A stretch of 64,000 bases of DNA from Drechslerella dactyloides (taxonomy: Eukaryota; Ascomycota; Orbiliomycetes; Orbiliales; Orbiliaceae): positions 620,001 to 684,000 of the forward strand of contig JAGTWJ010000007.1 in assembly GCA_020064725.1 (NCBI GenBank), read 5' to 3'. The position numbers were made by a program, and so were the translations under genes. Below, piece after piece: positions 35,587 through 47,220 of this stretch; positions within the stretch are counted from its first letter, which is position 1, and the number at the start of each line of letters is the position of its first letter. The notes below the pieces were generated by a model. That model was not told the origin of the DNA and made no database searches. It was given only the letters and a program-made list of their open reading frames with translations.

Positions 35587-37797
35587 ATGAAGATTGCATG
35601 CCTCCAGTTCGACCCTCAGATAGGGAAGGTTCAAGAGAATATCCACAGGGCGGACGACATTCTCCAGCGCGCTCTAGGAATAGAGGATGTGCAGGACAAG
35701 GTGGATATTCTCGTGTTGGTTAGTTTTACCCGAATTGAGCTCTCTCTTCCCCCTTCTAGCTCTGCTACGTGTTTACTTCAGAATGCGGCATGCATTTGGA
35801 CATACGTCCCCAAGCTGTTGCTTTTTGCTCACGGGACGACGGACCTTCATCATGCAACTGAGAATGAAACGTCGAGCTACCGACCATAGTAGTCAAACTG
35901 CCGACCGATTGACTGACTGGTTGACTGACTGACGGCCAACTGCCTTAGCCCGAGTTGGCGTTCACAGGTAACACCCATTGATCCATTGATTCATGCCCTT
36001 CTGCCGTATGACTACGTGTATCCCACGGCATGGCGGTGTCGTGTAACCATATGGCCACGCAGCCCGTGTCTCAAACCCATTCAACTCCAACATGACAGCC
36101 TTATCTCCTCCGCGTCCACACCCTCCGCGACTACATGGTTTATAATATGAGCAGCAAATATGAGTGGGAGACGTGGGCACGGGTAACGGCGAAGTTGATC
36201 TCGTTTTTAACTGGCTCTCACATACACAGGCTACGTATTCGACTCGAAATCGTCGATCAGACCATTTCTCGAACCGACAGCTTCAGGGATCACGACCCAA
36301 TGGGCGCAAGCCACTTCCCGACGACTCAAATGTTACACTTTTGTTGGCTACCCAGAGCTAGCGGACGGGTACACGCCGCCGAAACAGTCGCTGCAGCGTC
36401 CCGCGACGTATGATCCGTTCTCTGAAACCCCCATCGATGTCGACGAGGACGATGCGGACGACAAGATCCAGTCATATTCTTACAATGCTTGCGTTGTGAC
36501 CTCGCCCGACGGAGAGGTCGTAACGAACTATCGCAAGACATTCTTGTACACTACCGATGAGGTAAGGGATGCATTCTTATCGCTGTTGATTGGCATTCAC
36601 CCTTGATCCCTGGTCCGTTGCTGGTTCCGCTCTTGCCCTTATGTTATCGCCGTGGGGCCGTCGGTGGTCATATGAGCACGGTAACTAGTCTCATTGCGGC
36701 GACGTTATGCAATTATGGGGCTGCTGGACTCGTCTCGAGCTGCTTGACTTCTGGGCTGCCTTAACTTCGCTAGGATAGCGGGATGGTCGTCCTGTCTACG
36801 AGACATGTCTTTGCCTTGCAATGGGGCGATCCTCGCTCCGCTTGACAGTGGTAACTGCCATGGACTCCAGGACGTAGAGAGCCCATGTAGACCGTCTACG
36901 TCTATGTCCCATACAATAAACGGTGGAATTCGTCCCTCCCGCGACAACGCCAGTATTATAATTTTTTAGATAGTATGCTAACATGGACTCTTCAATTACT
37001 AGATATGGGCTTCTGAAGGCTCCTCATTCAGCACGCTCACGCTCACCATCCCCTCCAAGTCATCGCCATCTTCGTCTTCCTCATCGCCTGGTGTGGCCAA
37101 GTCCGTCACCGTTGCCCTAGGAATATGCATGGACCTCAACCCCTATCGCTTCACCGCCCCGTTTACGAAATATGAATTCGCAAACCATGTCCTGTCCACA
37201 GGTGCCCAGCTGGTGATCATGCCGATGGCCTGGGAGACGAAAGACAAGCTCGATCTCAGCCATCTCAAACTAATCCCTCGAGCACGACACAGTAGCACGA
37301 TCGGATACTGGGCCATGCGTCTGCAGCCTCTTTTCGGCGACGGGGAGGACGAAGATGAGGAGGAAGAGGAAGATGACGAGTATGATGAGGAGGAGGAGGA
37401 CGCCGACGGTGAGAAAGTTGGTGAAGATGAGGACGAAGAGGAAATGGAGGACGTTAGCGCCGAGGAAGACGCCGATGATGATGACGCCATGGGCACCGTC
37501 ACCCCCGCTGAACTTGAAGATGGCAACGACGAGGAAGAAGAAAAGTGGGTCAAACTATCCGAGAGTGATGCTGCTGCTGCTGCCGCTGCCGCCCCTGAGG
37601 CGAACTTCAAGCCACTGGACAAGGTTGTCTTTGTGGCCTGCAATCGCTCCGGGAAGGAGGGCAAAACGCTCTTCGTGGGCAGCAGTTCCATCATGACGAT
37701 CGAGAAGACAGATGGGACGAGGAAGGGGACTATGGCCAACTTGGAAGCATTGGGTATGGCAGAGGAAAGGCTGCTCATTGCTGACGCCGAAATTTGA
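35587..37797 (+). CDS. NTA1: Protein N-terminal Asn/Gln amidase (nitrilase superfamily)
   Basis: Exons 35587-35718, 35949-35967, 36230-36561 and 37003-37797 join in phase to 425 aa. The nitrilase triad is visible: Glu46 (PELAFTGY), Lys153 (NYRKTFLY) and Cys203 (LGICMDLNPY). Nta1 deamidates N-terminal Asn and Gln to Asp and Glu, creating substrates for arginylation and ubiquitin-dependent degradation in the Arg/N-degron pathway. Exon 2 is only 19 nt and encodes the catalytic-Glu motif. The last intron (36562-37002, 441 nt) has a TGCTAAC branch site. Between MRLQPLF (about 272) and VVFVACNRSG (about 370) the protein carries some 70 residues that are almost entirely Asp/Glu, then a poly-Ala run; the core fold normally has only a short loop there. 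It ends at IADAEI. Confidence 0.93.
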
Positions 37798-39018
37798 CTC
37801 GAGTCTTTCTATGCGAAGCCTACCTTCGCGCACGATTATGTTGCCTCGTAGTATCATCCCATATTCTGTAGTATCGTTTGTTGCGCGCGCGTGTGCTCTC
37901 TATGCGTAGCCTTATATCAAAAGTCAATTTAATCGTCTCGATCGTTAGTAGCACTGTCGTAATTATAACGGGTTCTAGCTAGCTTTGTAGGTATCCATCT
38001 ATGAGGGTAGGTCTCAATTTACCATAGTACTATAGTATATCACCATACTGTCCTCAGCTGCAGTCATAGCAAGTGCAGTTGTATCGATAGTCAACAGATA
38101 TCCCTAGACCTGCATACATACGTCTAACTCACATTAAGCTCAACTGACTTTAACCTCTCGTGCCTCAAGTTTCAGTCGATAAATACCGCCCACTTGACCC
38201 CCAGAGGTCCGCATAAGCTGAGCATGGAAATAAAACAAGAAGAAGTCGGTATACGGAATTTACAACAGTTAATTCTACCGATATACTACATGCTACATGT
38301 TGCCACTTGACAATAGGATTGATTCACTTCAACCTCTCTCTTCAGCATTAGCTAAGAACCTCTACTATATAGTACAGAACTGATACCGTGACGTCACCGC
38401 ATTGCAATATTCTGTAGATGACTTGGGGGTCGCAATAATCGATTAATCGATTGCAATATTTTTGAACACCGTCCCTCCGGGGCAATTATGGAATGGGGAG
38501 ACAGTAGTGCCCACGAACCGGTATTCACGCCCTTCTTGAAATATTAATATCAACATCTCTAGCAACCTATGACGATCGGCGGCGCTACAAGGCTCGTTAA
38601 CTCCACTGTGTCTATGTTAACATGTTATGTACGTTAACGCGCTCGTGTATTGACTACCGTGGATCTATCCGCCAGCGCATGAATTAATGGTTTACTTTTC
38701 TATCCTCACTTCGCCGTGTATGCTAACGAACACCCTAGGAAATAGTACATATAAAATCAAACGTTCCTCCAGCAGAATTAAAACAAAAAATCGATTAGCA
38801 AAAGTGAGCTGTCTAGCGTATCGGGAGACAGCTATTGCTGCTGCGTTCGGACAAAGTCGCCGTTGGTACATGCAGGAGTAGCCCGGTGTATTGGTGGAAG
38901 TAACGAGTGATCAACTAGCCTTTGTAATGCAATATAGCCCATCCCATGCAGGTCGTCGTTTTCCAATATGTACATCTCTAACGACACCAAGATAAAGTTC
39001 GCCGTAACCATCCTACTC
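37798..39018. other. AT-rich region between convergent genes
   Basis: The 3' flanks of NTA1 and the UBA/UIM gene meet here. The sequence is AT-rich with many stops in all frames, and I see no gene. Confidence 0.5.
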
Positions 39019-42000
39019 TCACTCTTCCAGATCGAACCTGGGATACTTGATATCACAGGGTCCTACAACCCGTGCTGTGTTCGATGGCGGTGGCGGTGGA
39101 GGCAGCGGTGGAGGCGGCGGCGGCGGGACCGGCATGTCCTTAGCTTGCAATGTCCCGTCGTGCGCAAACTCCAGGTGCTGCGACCCGTACGTCATCTCCT
39201 CGTCGGAATCGTCGTCTCCAATTATGAGCCTCGGTTTCTCGGGCACGTGATCCGTGGCCATAACTTCATGGCTGCTGCCATAGGCGCCATGGAATCCCTT
39301 CCGCGGGTCGTCGGCAAAGTGGACGCTAGGCCCGCCGCCGCCGTTCGGTGCCCTCGGCGGGCTCGGCGGCTCCGGGATGGCTTTGAGATCATCGTCGGTC
39401 ATGTCGATATTACGGACAGAATCGAACGAATTGCGTCTGCTATCGCCGGGGGTAGCAGCACGGCTGCTGTTTACGGTGCCAGCACGCCATTGGTTTAGGT
39501 AGTCGCGGCTGTTGGTGTAGTCAGTGGTGTCGTTGCTCCAGTCCTCGAGTGGGCGCTTCTTTGTCTGAGGCTTCGAAGCGGCCTCAGCAAGTTCAGCCAC
39601 GAAGAACTTGTTATCCTGCTCAACGAAGCGCTGGAGAGAGGTCAGCAATCTTATGCAACAATGAGGCAGTAGGGATATCGACAGGGGGATTAGACGGATG
39701 CGCACCTTCAACGGCTCAGGCAGGATGACGGCTTCTATTTCACGTTCAACAGCCTCCTCTTTCGCGTAAACCAATATTACGTGCCCTTGTCCATCGAATT
39801 TAGCAGATCGGAGAACTTGCTCCTCCGGTACCGTCTTTATTTCGAAACTGCCGTACTGTTCATCGCTGAACGCCATTTGGGATGTGTGGTATTTCATTGA
39901 CCACCATTCCTCTACCGTTTTGGTCTCTGTCGGTGCTCCCTCCGTCTCTAAGTCTATGTGCGGCACAACCTTCGTCTTCCGGATGTAGGTGACACCGCGA
40001 TCTGTGCTAACGCCTCTGAGAACATATCTTGTGAGTTCGGGCATGCCTTCGATAGTGTTGCTCGGAGATGTGAAGATTCCTTTCATCTGGTCGAGCTTCT
40101 CTCTTAGAGCATCACGTAAAGTTTTCAGTTCTGCGTTAGAGTATTAGCCTCTTGTCGTCTGCTAAAGATAGGTTAACGGTACAAGTCATACCTGTAATTT
40201 TCTTCTGTATTCGGGCCTCGATCTCTGCTAGCTGCTTAGATGCCTCACCGCGTCTCTTCAGATCTTCCTCAGTGGTAAGATCATTCTCAGAACTCAGCAA
40301 TTCCGTATTCGACGACTGTTCGAAATAAGTTTTAGTCGTCCCCAGGACCTTCAGCATGTCCAAGTTGCGGTGAGGCTGCGACATCGGAGAATATAGGCGT
40401 ATTTTTGTCTCTTTGGTAATCAGCTCTTCGATCTGGGACTGGATGACGCCCTTCTCGCTTCGCATCTTCGAAACTTCGTCCTTGAATTTTTCCGTGTAGC
40501 GGTCGAAATAGATCTCGGCCGGGACATCAAAGCCACATGGTCGTCTCTGAGGGTCCTCCACTCTGACTTGAAGGGTACAGACATCGCCGAAATATTCGGC
40601 ATATGTTTCAGTCTCCTCTCCGCCCTCCGTTTCATCTTCCCAGAAAAGCGCGTCTAAAGCATCATACAGTGTTCCACCCCGCTCCAGCAGGCTATTCTTA
40701 ACGGTAAGGTCCACCACTTCGAAAGTAGAAGAGTTGACCTCCATATTGGGCGATATCCTCACAGCTTTCGATTGGAGGGGTGTACGGAAATATGGGTCGT
40801 TGTTGATAATCCTGAGAGCATCTTGGAGTGATTGGAAGTATTTCGTTACAATTGCTGGAAATGGTGTGTCAGTCAATGTTCCTTCGATTCGGGAAACTTC
40901 TGGTAGCCAGCACTCGACGTAAGATGTGGGCTACTTACTGCCGGCGTCAGGATCAAAAACGCTTGGTATCGACCCCAAGCTCTCAGCGGTTCCATACGCG
41001 CGCTCCGTCCCGGTCAGAAACGCCATCAACCTCTGCGACTCCCTTATCACTTCGACAGATTCCGGCGGTATAGGATCCGGATCGTCCTCTACGACCACCC
41101 TGGGTAACTGGACAACTTGGCCCGCCCACCATTGCTTGTTCTCGCCATACGAATCTATTATATGGTCTCGTTGCAACAGGGACTCTCTTGATGCGGGTAT
41201 GGAATGTAATATTGTCAACAGTGGTCCGAGGCTACCTGAGCCTGTCGACGGTCTCAAGAAAGCTGGTTGATCCGGGAGCCTCTTCCTCTCGAATGGCGAA
41301 GGGTCCAGGAATATCTCAATGGCGCTCGCCTCCGGTGGACCGGAAACCGTCACGGCCCAGGTACTTGAATCGTAGTGTGTGTTGGTATCAGCCGGCTTGA
41401 AGTTGCTGGAGCCCGTATATCCAACCGTGCCGGTAGTCTGTGGTCCGGTGAATGATTTCTGCGAGTCCTCCATGGATGCCTTGATGGCTTGTTGAAGTTC
41501 CGCATCTAACACGGTTTCGCGATTCAGCCTCGTGGGGTCATGAAGGGCGCGGTCCACAACATACCATCGTGAGATTCGATACGGAAGTTTCTGCTAGAGG
41601 GGGACGGAGGTCTCGACTTGGCGCCAATTGGGTCTCTGAGGGTATCGGCGGCCTGGACTAGATAATCCAACGCTACTCATGTAGACAGATCAGTTCTGGG
41701 AGCCTAGGTTTCTAAAGTGACGCAGAAACAGCTCAAGGAACGACGAAGACGTGGTGGATCGTACAATTAGAGCTTTGGGCAGGCCCGTCGCGATCCTCTC
41801 CCCAGACCTTCTCATCCCATACGTTCGCGGCCCGTTCCTGCCGAATAGGTACGTCGACATTAGCATTCCATCGATGGTAAAACACCGGAGCAAGTCAGGA
41901 TGGCGGGGCGGCGTAGACGGGTTCCTACATTTTCCAAATCGCCGCTGAAGTAGTAATTGACTGCTCGTTCCACGTTGTTGCCATTCTTCTACACGCGGGC

Positions 42001-42180
42001 TCCATTCGCGGGACAGGAAACCCCGCAATCTCATGTTAGCGAACTGTGCTTGCACCTAGGAAAGCCCATAGAGCTCGTGGAATAGCAGATCCGAACCTTG
42101 AGGCACTCTTCGGCATCCTTCTGGGGGATTCCAAGCTCCAGGCACTGCGCCAGAGCATCGGCGAAGCTTTGGCTGCTCAT
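39019..42180 (-). CDS. UBA/UIM ubiquitin-binding protein, fungal
   Basis: Eight exons on the minus strand (42180-42097, 41988-41929, 41837-41765, 41672-41565, 41505-40939, 40854-40192, 40130-39706, 39630-39019) join in phase to 863 aa. Residues 1-48 form a UBA-like helical domain (ALAQCLELGIPQKDAEECLK, NNVERAVNYYFSGDLEN). Residues 110-125 are a UIM (AELQQAIKASMEDS). A conserved block follows (FLRPSTGSGSLGPLLTILHS, ENKQWWAGQVVQLP), then a long helical region with coiled coil (about 440-520), an acidic SDEEM patch and a poly-Pro tail ending in KYPRFDLEE. It matches fungal 'UIM domain' proteins distantly related to the non-catalytic parts of USP25/28-type proteins; no Cys/His protease boxes are seen. 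It probably recognises ubiquitin chains. Donors of exons 1 and 7 (GTTCGG, GTGCGC) are weak. Confidence 0.84.
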
Positions 42181-45100
42181 GCTGAGGACGTCTGTCGTAT
42201 CGAGAAGGATCTAGAGACACCAGCGGCCCCGGAAACAACGATTTGCGATGCAGACGGACTAAGGTATGATCCAGGCTTCCGGAGCTGCGGAGGAGGTAAT
42301 GTAGCAAGAGAAAGAGGAGTAACGATAGGTAGAGAAGGTGATTGTAGCAGCAGGAATTGAGGTTGGAGGGATCTGGAGCTCTGCTGCCCGCTGACGGGGA
42401 GGTTTCATGGACTGCTAAAGTTTTATTGGACGTCGACTCTCAGCCTGCTGCTCTTTGGCCGTGTATTACGTGTTGAGGGGCCCAACTTCCATCGGCTGGC
42501 TGCGCCACATCTTATCAGGCGATCTTATCGCAACTGCCACACTCCACACCTCCACAGCCGACATCACGACGCCTTCCAGTGCCACAGCTCGAATGCAATC
42601 ATGGCGCCTGTGCCCCGCAATTGCGATCTGACAGGAAAGAAGGAAGCAGACAAGGCCGCCGAACGGTGCTAAGCCGGATGCCATGTGCCGCCGCACGAAG
42701 GCAGCTTACACTTATCGCCAATGGTCGCTATCGCCGGAGGCGGCAGGAGCTTAGCTGCGCGGACTCGAACGTGCTCCGTTCGTCCTATGTTTTCGGCTGT
42801 CGCCAGCCGCCTTATTTCGAGGTCTCTAGCTAACTAGGTATGCAGATGTCATTTTCACGATGCTCTCTCCCCGGAAGATATTCGTCATGCAGCAGGGCTA
42901 TCATATTTGACGTTAGGCATGTGCCAGCGGGGACGTATCCGCTCCTTCTGTCATTCTGGCTAAATGTTCCGTCCAGACCTTGGTATTCTCCGAGACGACT
43001 CTGTTCGCTCGCGTTCCGGACATACTAGAGTGCTGGTTATCAGCAAGCCGTGAGCCGTCTACGCGCCTTTATAATTTTGAACGGGTCCCATCCCAGCACC
43101 AGAGCTCGGGATGGCGCTATTTTGGGCAGCCGCCGGCCCCCCCTCACACGCAATCAGCACCCTCGACTTGGTCAGCCTCGAGACTCGGGAAATCCAAGTT
43201 TGGGGTAGTCCGTCAAAAAAAGCTTTTGCATCCAGATCACAAAAATGCTTCCAATGCGTCGACAAAACGCATCAATCCGTATGCGGCCAGAGGCGGCTGT
43301 CGACTGCCCAAAAGAGCTTCCCGCTTGGGGTCAGCAGAGCATCGTTCGTGACAAGCGGATGCAAATGCAGAGTTCGGGCCTTCTCCTGCAATGCAGTCGC
43401 ATTCGAGGTGTCGCTAAGGTAGAGTCTGGGGTCATATGCGATCCACGAGTCTGGGGATACATATATGCATGTACTGTCGTTCCTCCCGGTCTGCTATTTC
43501 CTTGAACAATCCATGAGCGACGAATAAGAAGACAGCCTCCAGCGCATATGCGGGCGAGTTTTTTTTTTTGCCATTAATCTCATTTCTTGTGATCCATCAG
43601 CCTATCGCGAACTCGTGACCACCCACCCTCTCTTGATCTTAGACATACGCGGCTTGCCTGCGGACCACCTTGACAAAAATGATTCACATCTAAACGTTTG
43701 CTGTCACGGCCGACCAGGTTCACTCTACTACGTATATCGATAAGAGGGAGAAGAAAAAAAAAACCTGATTAATGATCAGGGATTAGTTGGTCACCTGAGC
43801 GTTAACGTTGACAAAGTGTCGAGCGAAATACAAACAGGTACCTTTTCCGTATCGTTGTCGCTGTGTTAGCTATGCACAATCGACTGTGAGCGAAATGTAC
43901 AGACTTACTGGTACCAGCCCAGGAAGTTTTAAAAAGAACACTCCAACTCCAGCGACCCTAATCCCGGTTTTTCATGTGATCATATTGACGAGACGGATCT
44001 GGGATTAGCAAATCGAGTTTCGTGATCGCGCCGAACTCGCGTTGACATATTCGTTCAGCCGTGTTATGCAATTGCTCCGTCTGCTGAAGAGAAGAGAGTT
44101 TTCTGAGATTCCTTTGCGTCCTGCTGGATTGGTTGAGCGTCAGATGACCCGATTGGCTAGAAGTCAACGCTGACTTGTTCGGATTTGTAGGATTTCCGAA
44201 TGGAAAGGACAAGCAGCTTTCACGCAACAACGACACCCATGTCGCCATGCGATTCTGGTGATGCATGCATCTCCACTTCCAATTTGTCGAAGGTTCGCTG
44301 AGCGTCCGCGCATATGCATCGATAAGTTTGCTGTGCGATCGTGAAAGCAGTCAGACTGGCCCGCCTCCACGAGGTGTGCCACACACGCTCATCCGCAGAG
44401 CAACCATCCATCAGTACGGAGGGCTGCCAGACCAAAAAAAGGAATGCGATTTTGAATCTTTCCGTGATGGAACAGCGGTGCAGCAAAAAGTCCCCACCCC
44501 TCGATCGAAAGCTGCACCGAAGCTCGGAGAAGACTGAACCTGGTCTCCTCCTTCCCGGACGGCGAAAGATGGGAGGAGCGCGAGAAATTTGCTTTGCACA
44601 CGGGCGAAGATCCTCACCATGTCATGCACTCTTGTTAATGCATGCGGGCTCAAGGGGCTCGCCGCTTGAGGACAGCCAATGTTAAGTTGATATTGTTGTC
44701 TTTCAAGCCCCAGTGCAATCAATCGCTCCGAACAATCTGCCGTGTTTCTGCGTGAGCTTTCTCCTTATTTCTCTTATTCTTTTTGGTATTTTGGACTTTC
44801 CAGATGAGATCCCGGGCGGTACGATTACACCGCCTCTCGATGGTTTACCCCTTAGGCGGGCTATTCTGGCCGCTGCCTTCTAAATTTCGTACTGTGAAAA
44901 CATCAAACAGGCGGCTCGGGCTTCGAAAGGAACATGGCTCCCGGAAATAGGTCAGGCTTGCTGGCTCGCTCGCTGTCACAAGGAGAAGGAAGACGTCCAA
45001 GTCGAAGCGACTTGCAGGGGCGGTGATTGAGGGGCGGATGGAAATATACGGATAAGAGTGCCTTTTGTTGGGCTGGTGCAGCGCAGTTTCGAAGCAGTGT

Positions 45101-47220
45101 AACACGAATCGGAAGACGCGCTCCAAGTCCAACTCGCCCTCAATCACATCACATCACATCCACTTACGAATATACAACATACAGTAGATGCAGAGAAACG
45201 CATACAAAGCGTACACATGTGTACCCTTGTGCGCCGCAGACACGTTGAACGAGCCCCGACTGAGCAGACGGATAGACGCACACGTGTTTCTTGTCGACGC
45301 ACACGATTTCTCGAACAAAGATGGAAAGCTGCAGCTGCACCGCAGCTCGGCGCTCAACCCAGCAACGCCAACCACCGTCTGATTGGCCGCCAGCGGCCCA
45401 CCGGGTCCCGTTAAAATGGCCCTACTATAACTCGGTTCCAGATTGGGCGACTGGTACCTGATTGTCCCTGATCTTGACTAGAAAAAGGTACCCGAGCGGG
45501 CGAAACGCGTGTTGCAGCATGGATCTTGATTCATTGATTAATATTATCTGGATGGGCGGAATGACAATCATATTGGGGCCACTGCGGACGGCGTTATATG
45601 TTAGCCCGCACGGTGGTGGATTCCATGGGAAGCCAGAAAGAGGCTCAGCAATTGACATTTCCAATTGACGACATGGCACCATGTTTCAAGTTCATTAGGC
45701 TTCAATGTGACGAACCTCGAGCCCTGGCTAGCCTGCCACAGCTCGCCCGGTGCTATCGATAGTCAGAAGGCGGCGTTTCGTCGCGTCTCCTATCTCATGC
45801 CTTTGCAATTGCCACTGCCATTGCATTGGCATTCTCTTCCCTTCGCACTCGCTCGCGCCGGCTCACTCGCATGCATGTGCGGCCATGTCATGTCATCCCG
45901 TTGGCCGTTCACATGAAAAGACCACGGCAGGCAGTTGATCAGGCAGACGGCACGCCGGCAGTCAGGCAGGCCGGAAATACACTGGGTAGCATCCGTTTCT
46001 GTCGCAGTCGTAGGATTTGATGCTATTTATTCCGAGTGATGACATGCAATGGCCATGGCCACGGCGTCGGACGGCGTTCTCCCCTTTTCACGGAACAAAA
46101 GACGATTTATAATTCGCAAAAGAAGTGCAAAGTGCAATGGGGCCGCCTGCACGTTTATTACATGATGGACGCCGGACGTCAGTTCTGTACATCTCATGTA
46201 CTTACTCGCGGGGCTTGCATATACATACGCATATTAAGCATAAACTTCATAAAACTAGCACCAAAGTAGTATCAGTTGGGAATACCGTGCGCCGGGCAAC
46301 TGGTTTCCTTCCGCGAGGAATTGAAAGCCTGATTATCAGTCATATCGATTCGGATTGGACGGCGCCCTGGCGTGCGTGTGTGCGTGCGTGCGTGAGCTCC
46401 TTTCGTTGGTTCGTTGGTGCGTTTCCTTATGAGGCCTTGCAAGTCAGGAGTTTTTACCGAAGTTATGGGCAGCGGTGGTGATAACGAGCCAACTGGCCAG
46501 AACCACATTCGCTTGTGTATGTATATTTATGCTATGCTATTGTGAAGATAAATTGAAGGCACGCGGGAAGCGGCGTTGATAATAGCAAGCAATTGGCACA
46601 GGACGGCCGAACGAGTGTCTTGAGTGTCTCGGGACCTTGGGAGACTGGACAGAAAGTTCGCGATCGGATAGGTATTGCGGTGCGAAGTCAGAGAGGCCCA
46701 GAGGTCTCCACCCGGGCTATAGTATACCTGACCACGCTATAGTTTAGGTTAGCCCCAGCTTGCAGCACGGCGCCCGTCTCATTTGGTATGAGCAATTGTG
46801 GATCCCGGATGGATCTCTCGTCCTGGGTTCCGTGTTCCGTACCTTTTTTGACTTGACGTGCCACTGCAGGGCGGCGGCGGCACCTGTCCACTGCGCTGCA
46901 CACTGCAAACTGCAATACATAACATGTTGAGGGGCTCCAATATGCATCACGTTAACCCGACCTCACCCCGCGGCCGTTTTCTTTTTTATAATCGACTAAT
47001 ATAATCACCGTTTTTTCGCCCACATTATTTTGGGCTATTGGCTATTTCTCTCGACAAAGCTGCTAAGGCTTAAGGGGGAATTAAGCTGCCGCGGACGATA
47101 CCTGTATGGAAAAATTCACACGCACGAAATCGTAAGATTGATTATTATTAGAACCTTAGTATAGCCGGCCGGGCTCTTTAAACGTATAACCCGTCCTTGC
47201 AAGTATTGTGACGGCAGCCC
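42181..47220. other. Five-kilobase intergenic region
   Basis: The left end is the promoter of the UBA/UIM gene. No frame shows a recognisable domain. A minus-strand frame at 43958-44266 (LQQTEQLHNTAERICQREFG) and a short + frame at 45188-45382 have protein-like composition but no exon partners. A T-run lies at about 43559-43570, a gtgtgcgtgcgtg microsatellite at about 46375-46392 and a CACGTG near 45281. I see no tRNA. Confidence 0.4.

Noticed and set aside
37143..37778. 211-codon minus-strand Ser-rich ORF
   Set aside because: It is antisense of the acidic GAG/GAC repeats in NTA1 exon 4.
42056..42307. Upstream minus-strand ORF as the start of the UBA/UIM gene
   Set aside because: The frame leading into MSSQSFADAL has a stop 16 codons upstream, and the overlapping ORF is in another frame without UBA-like sequence.
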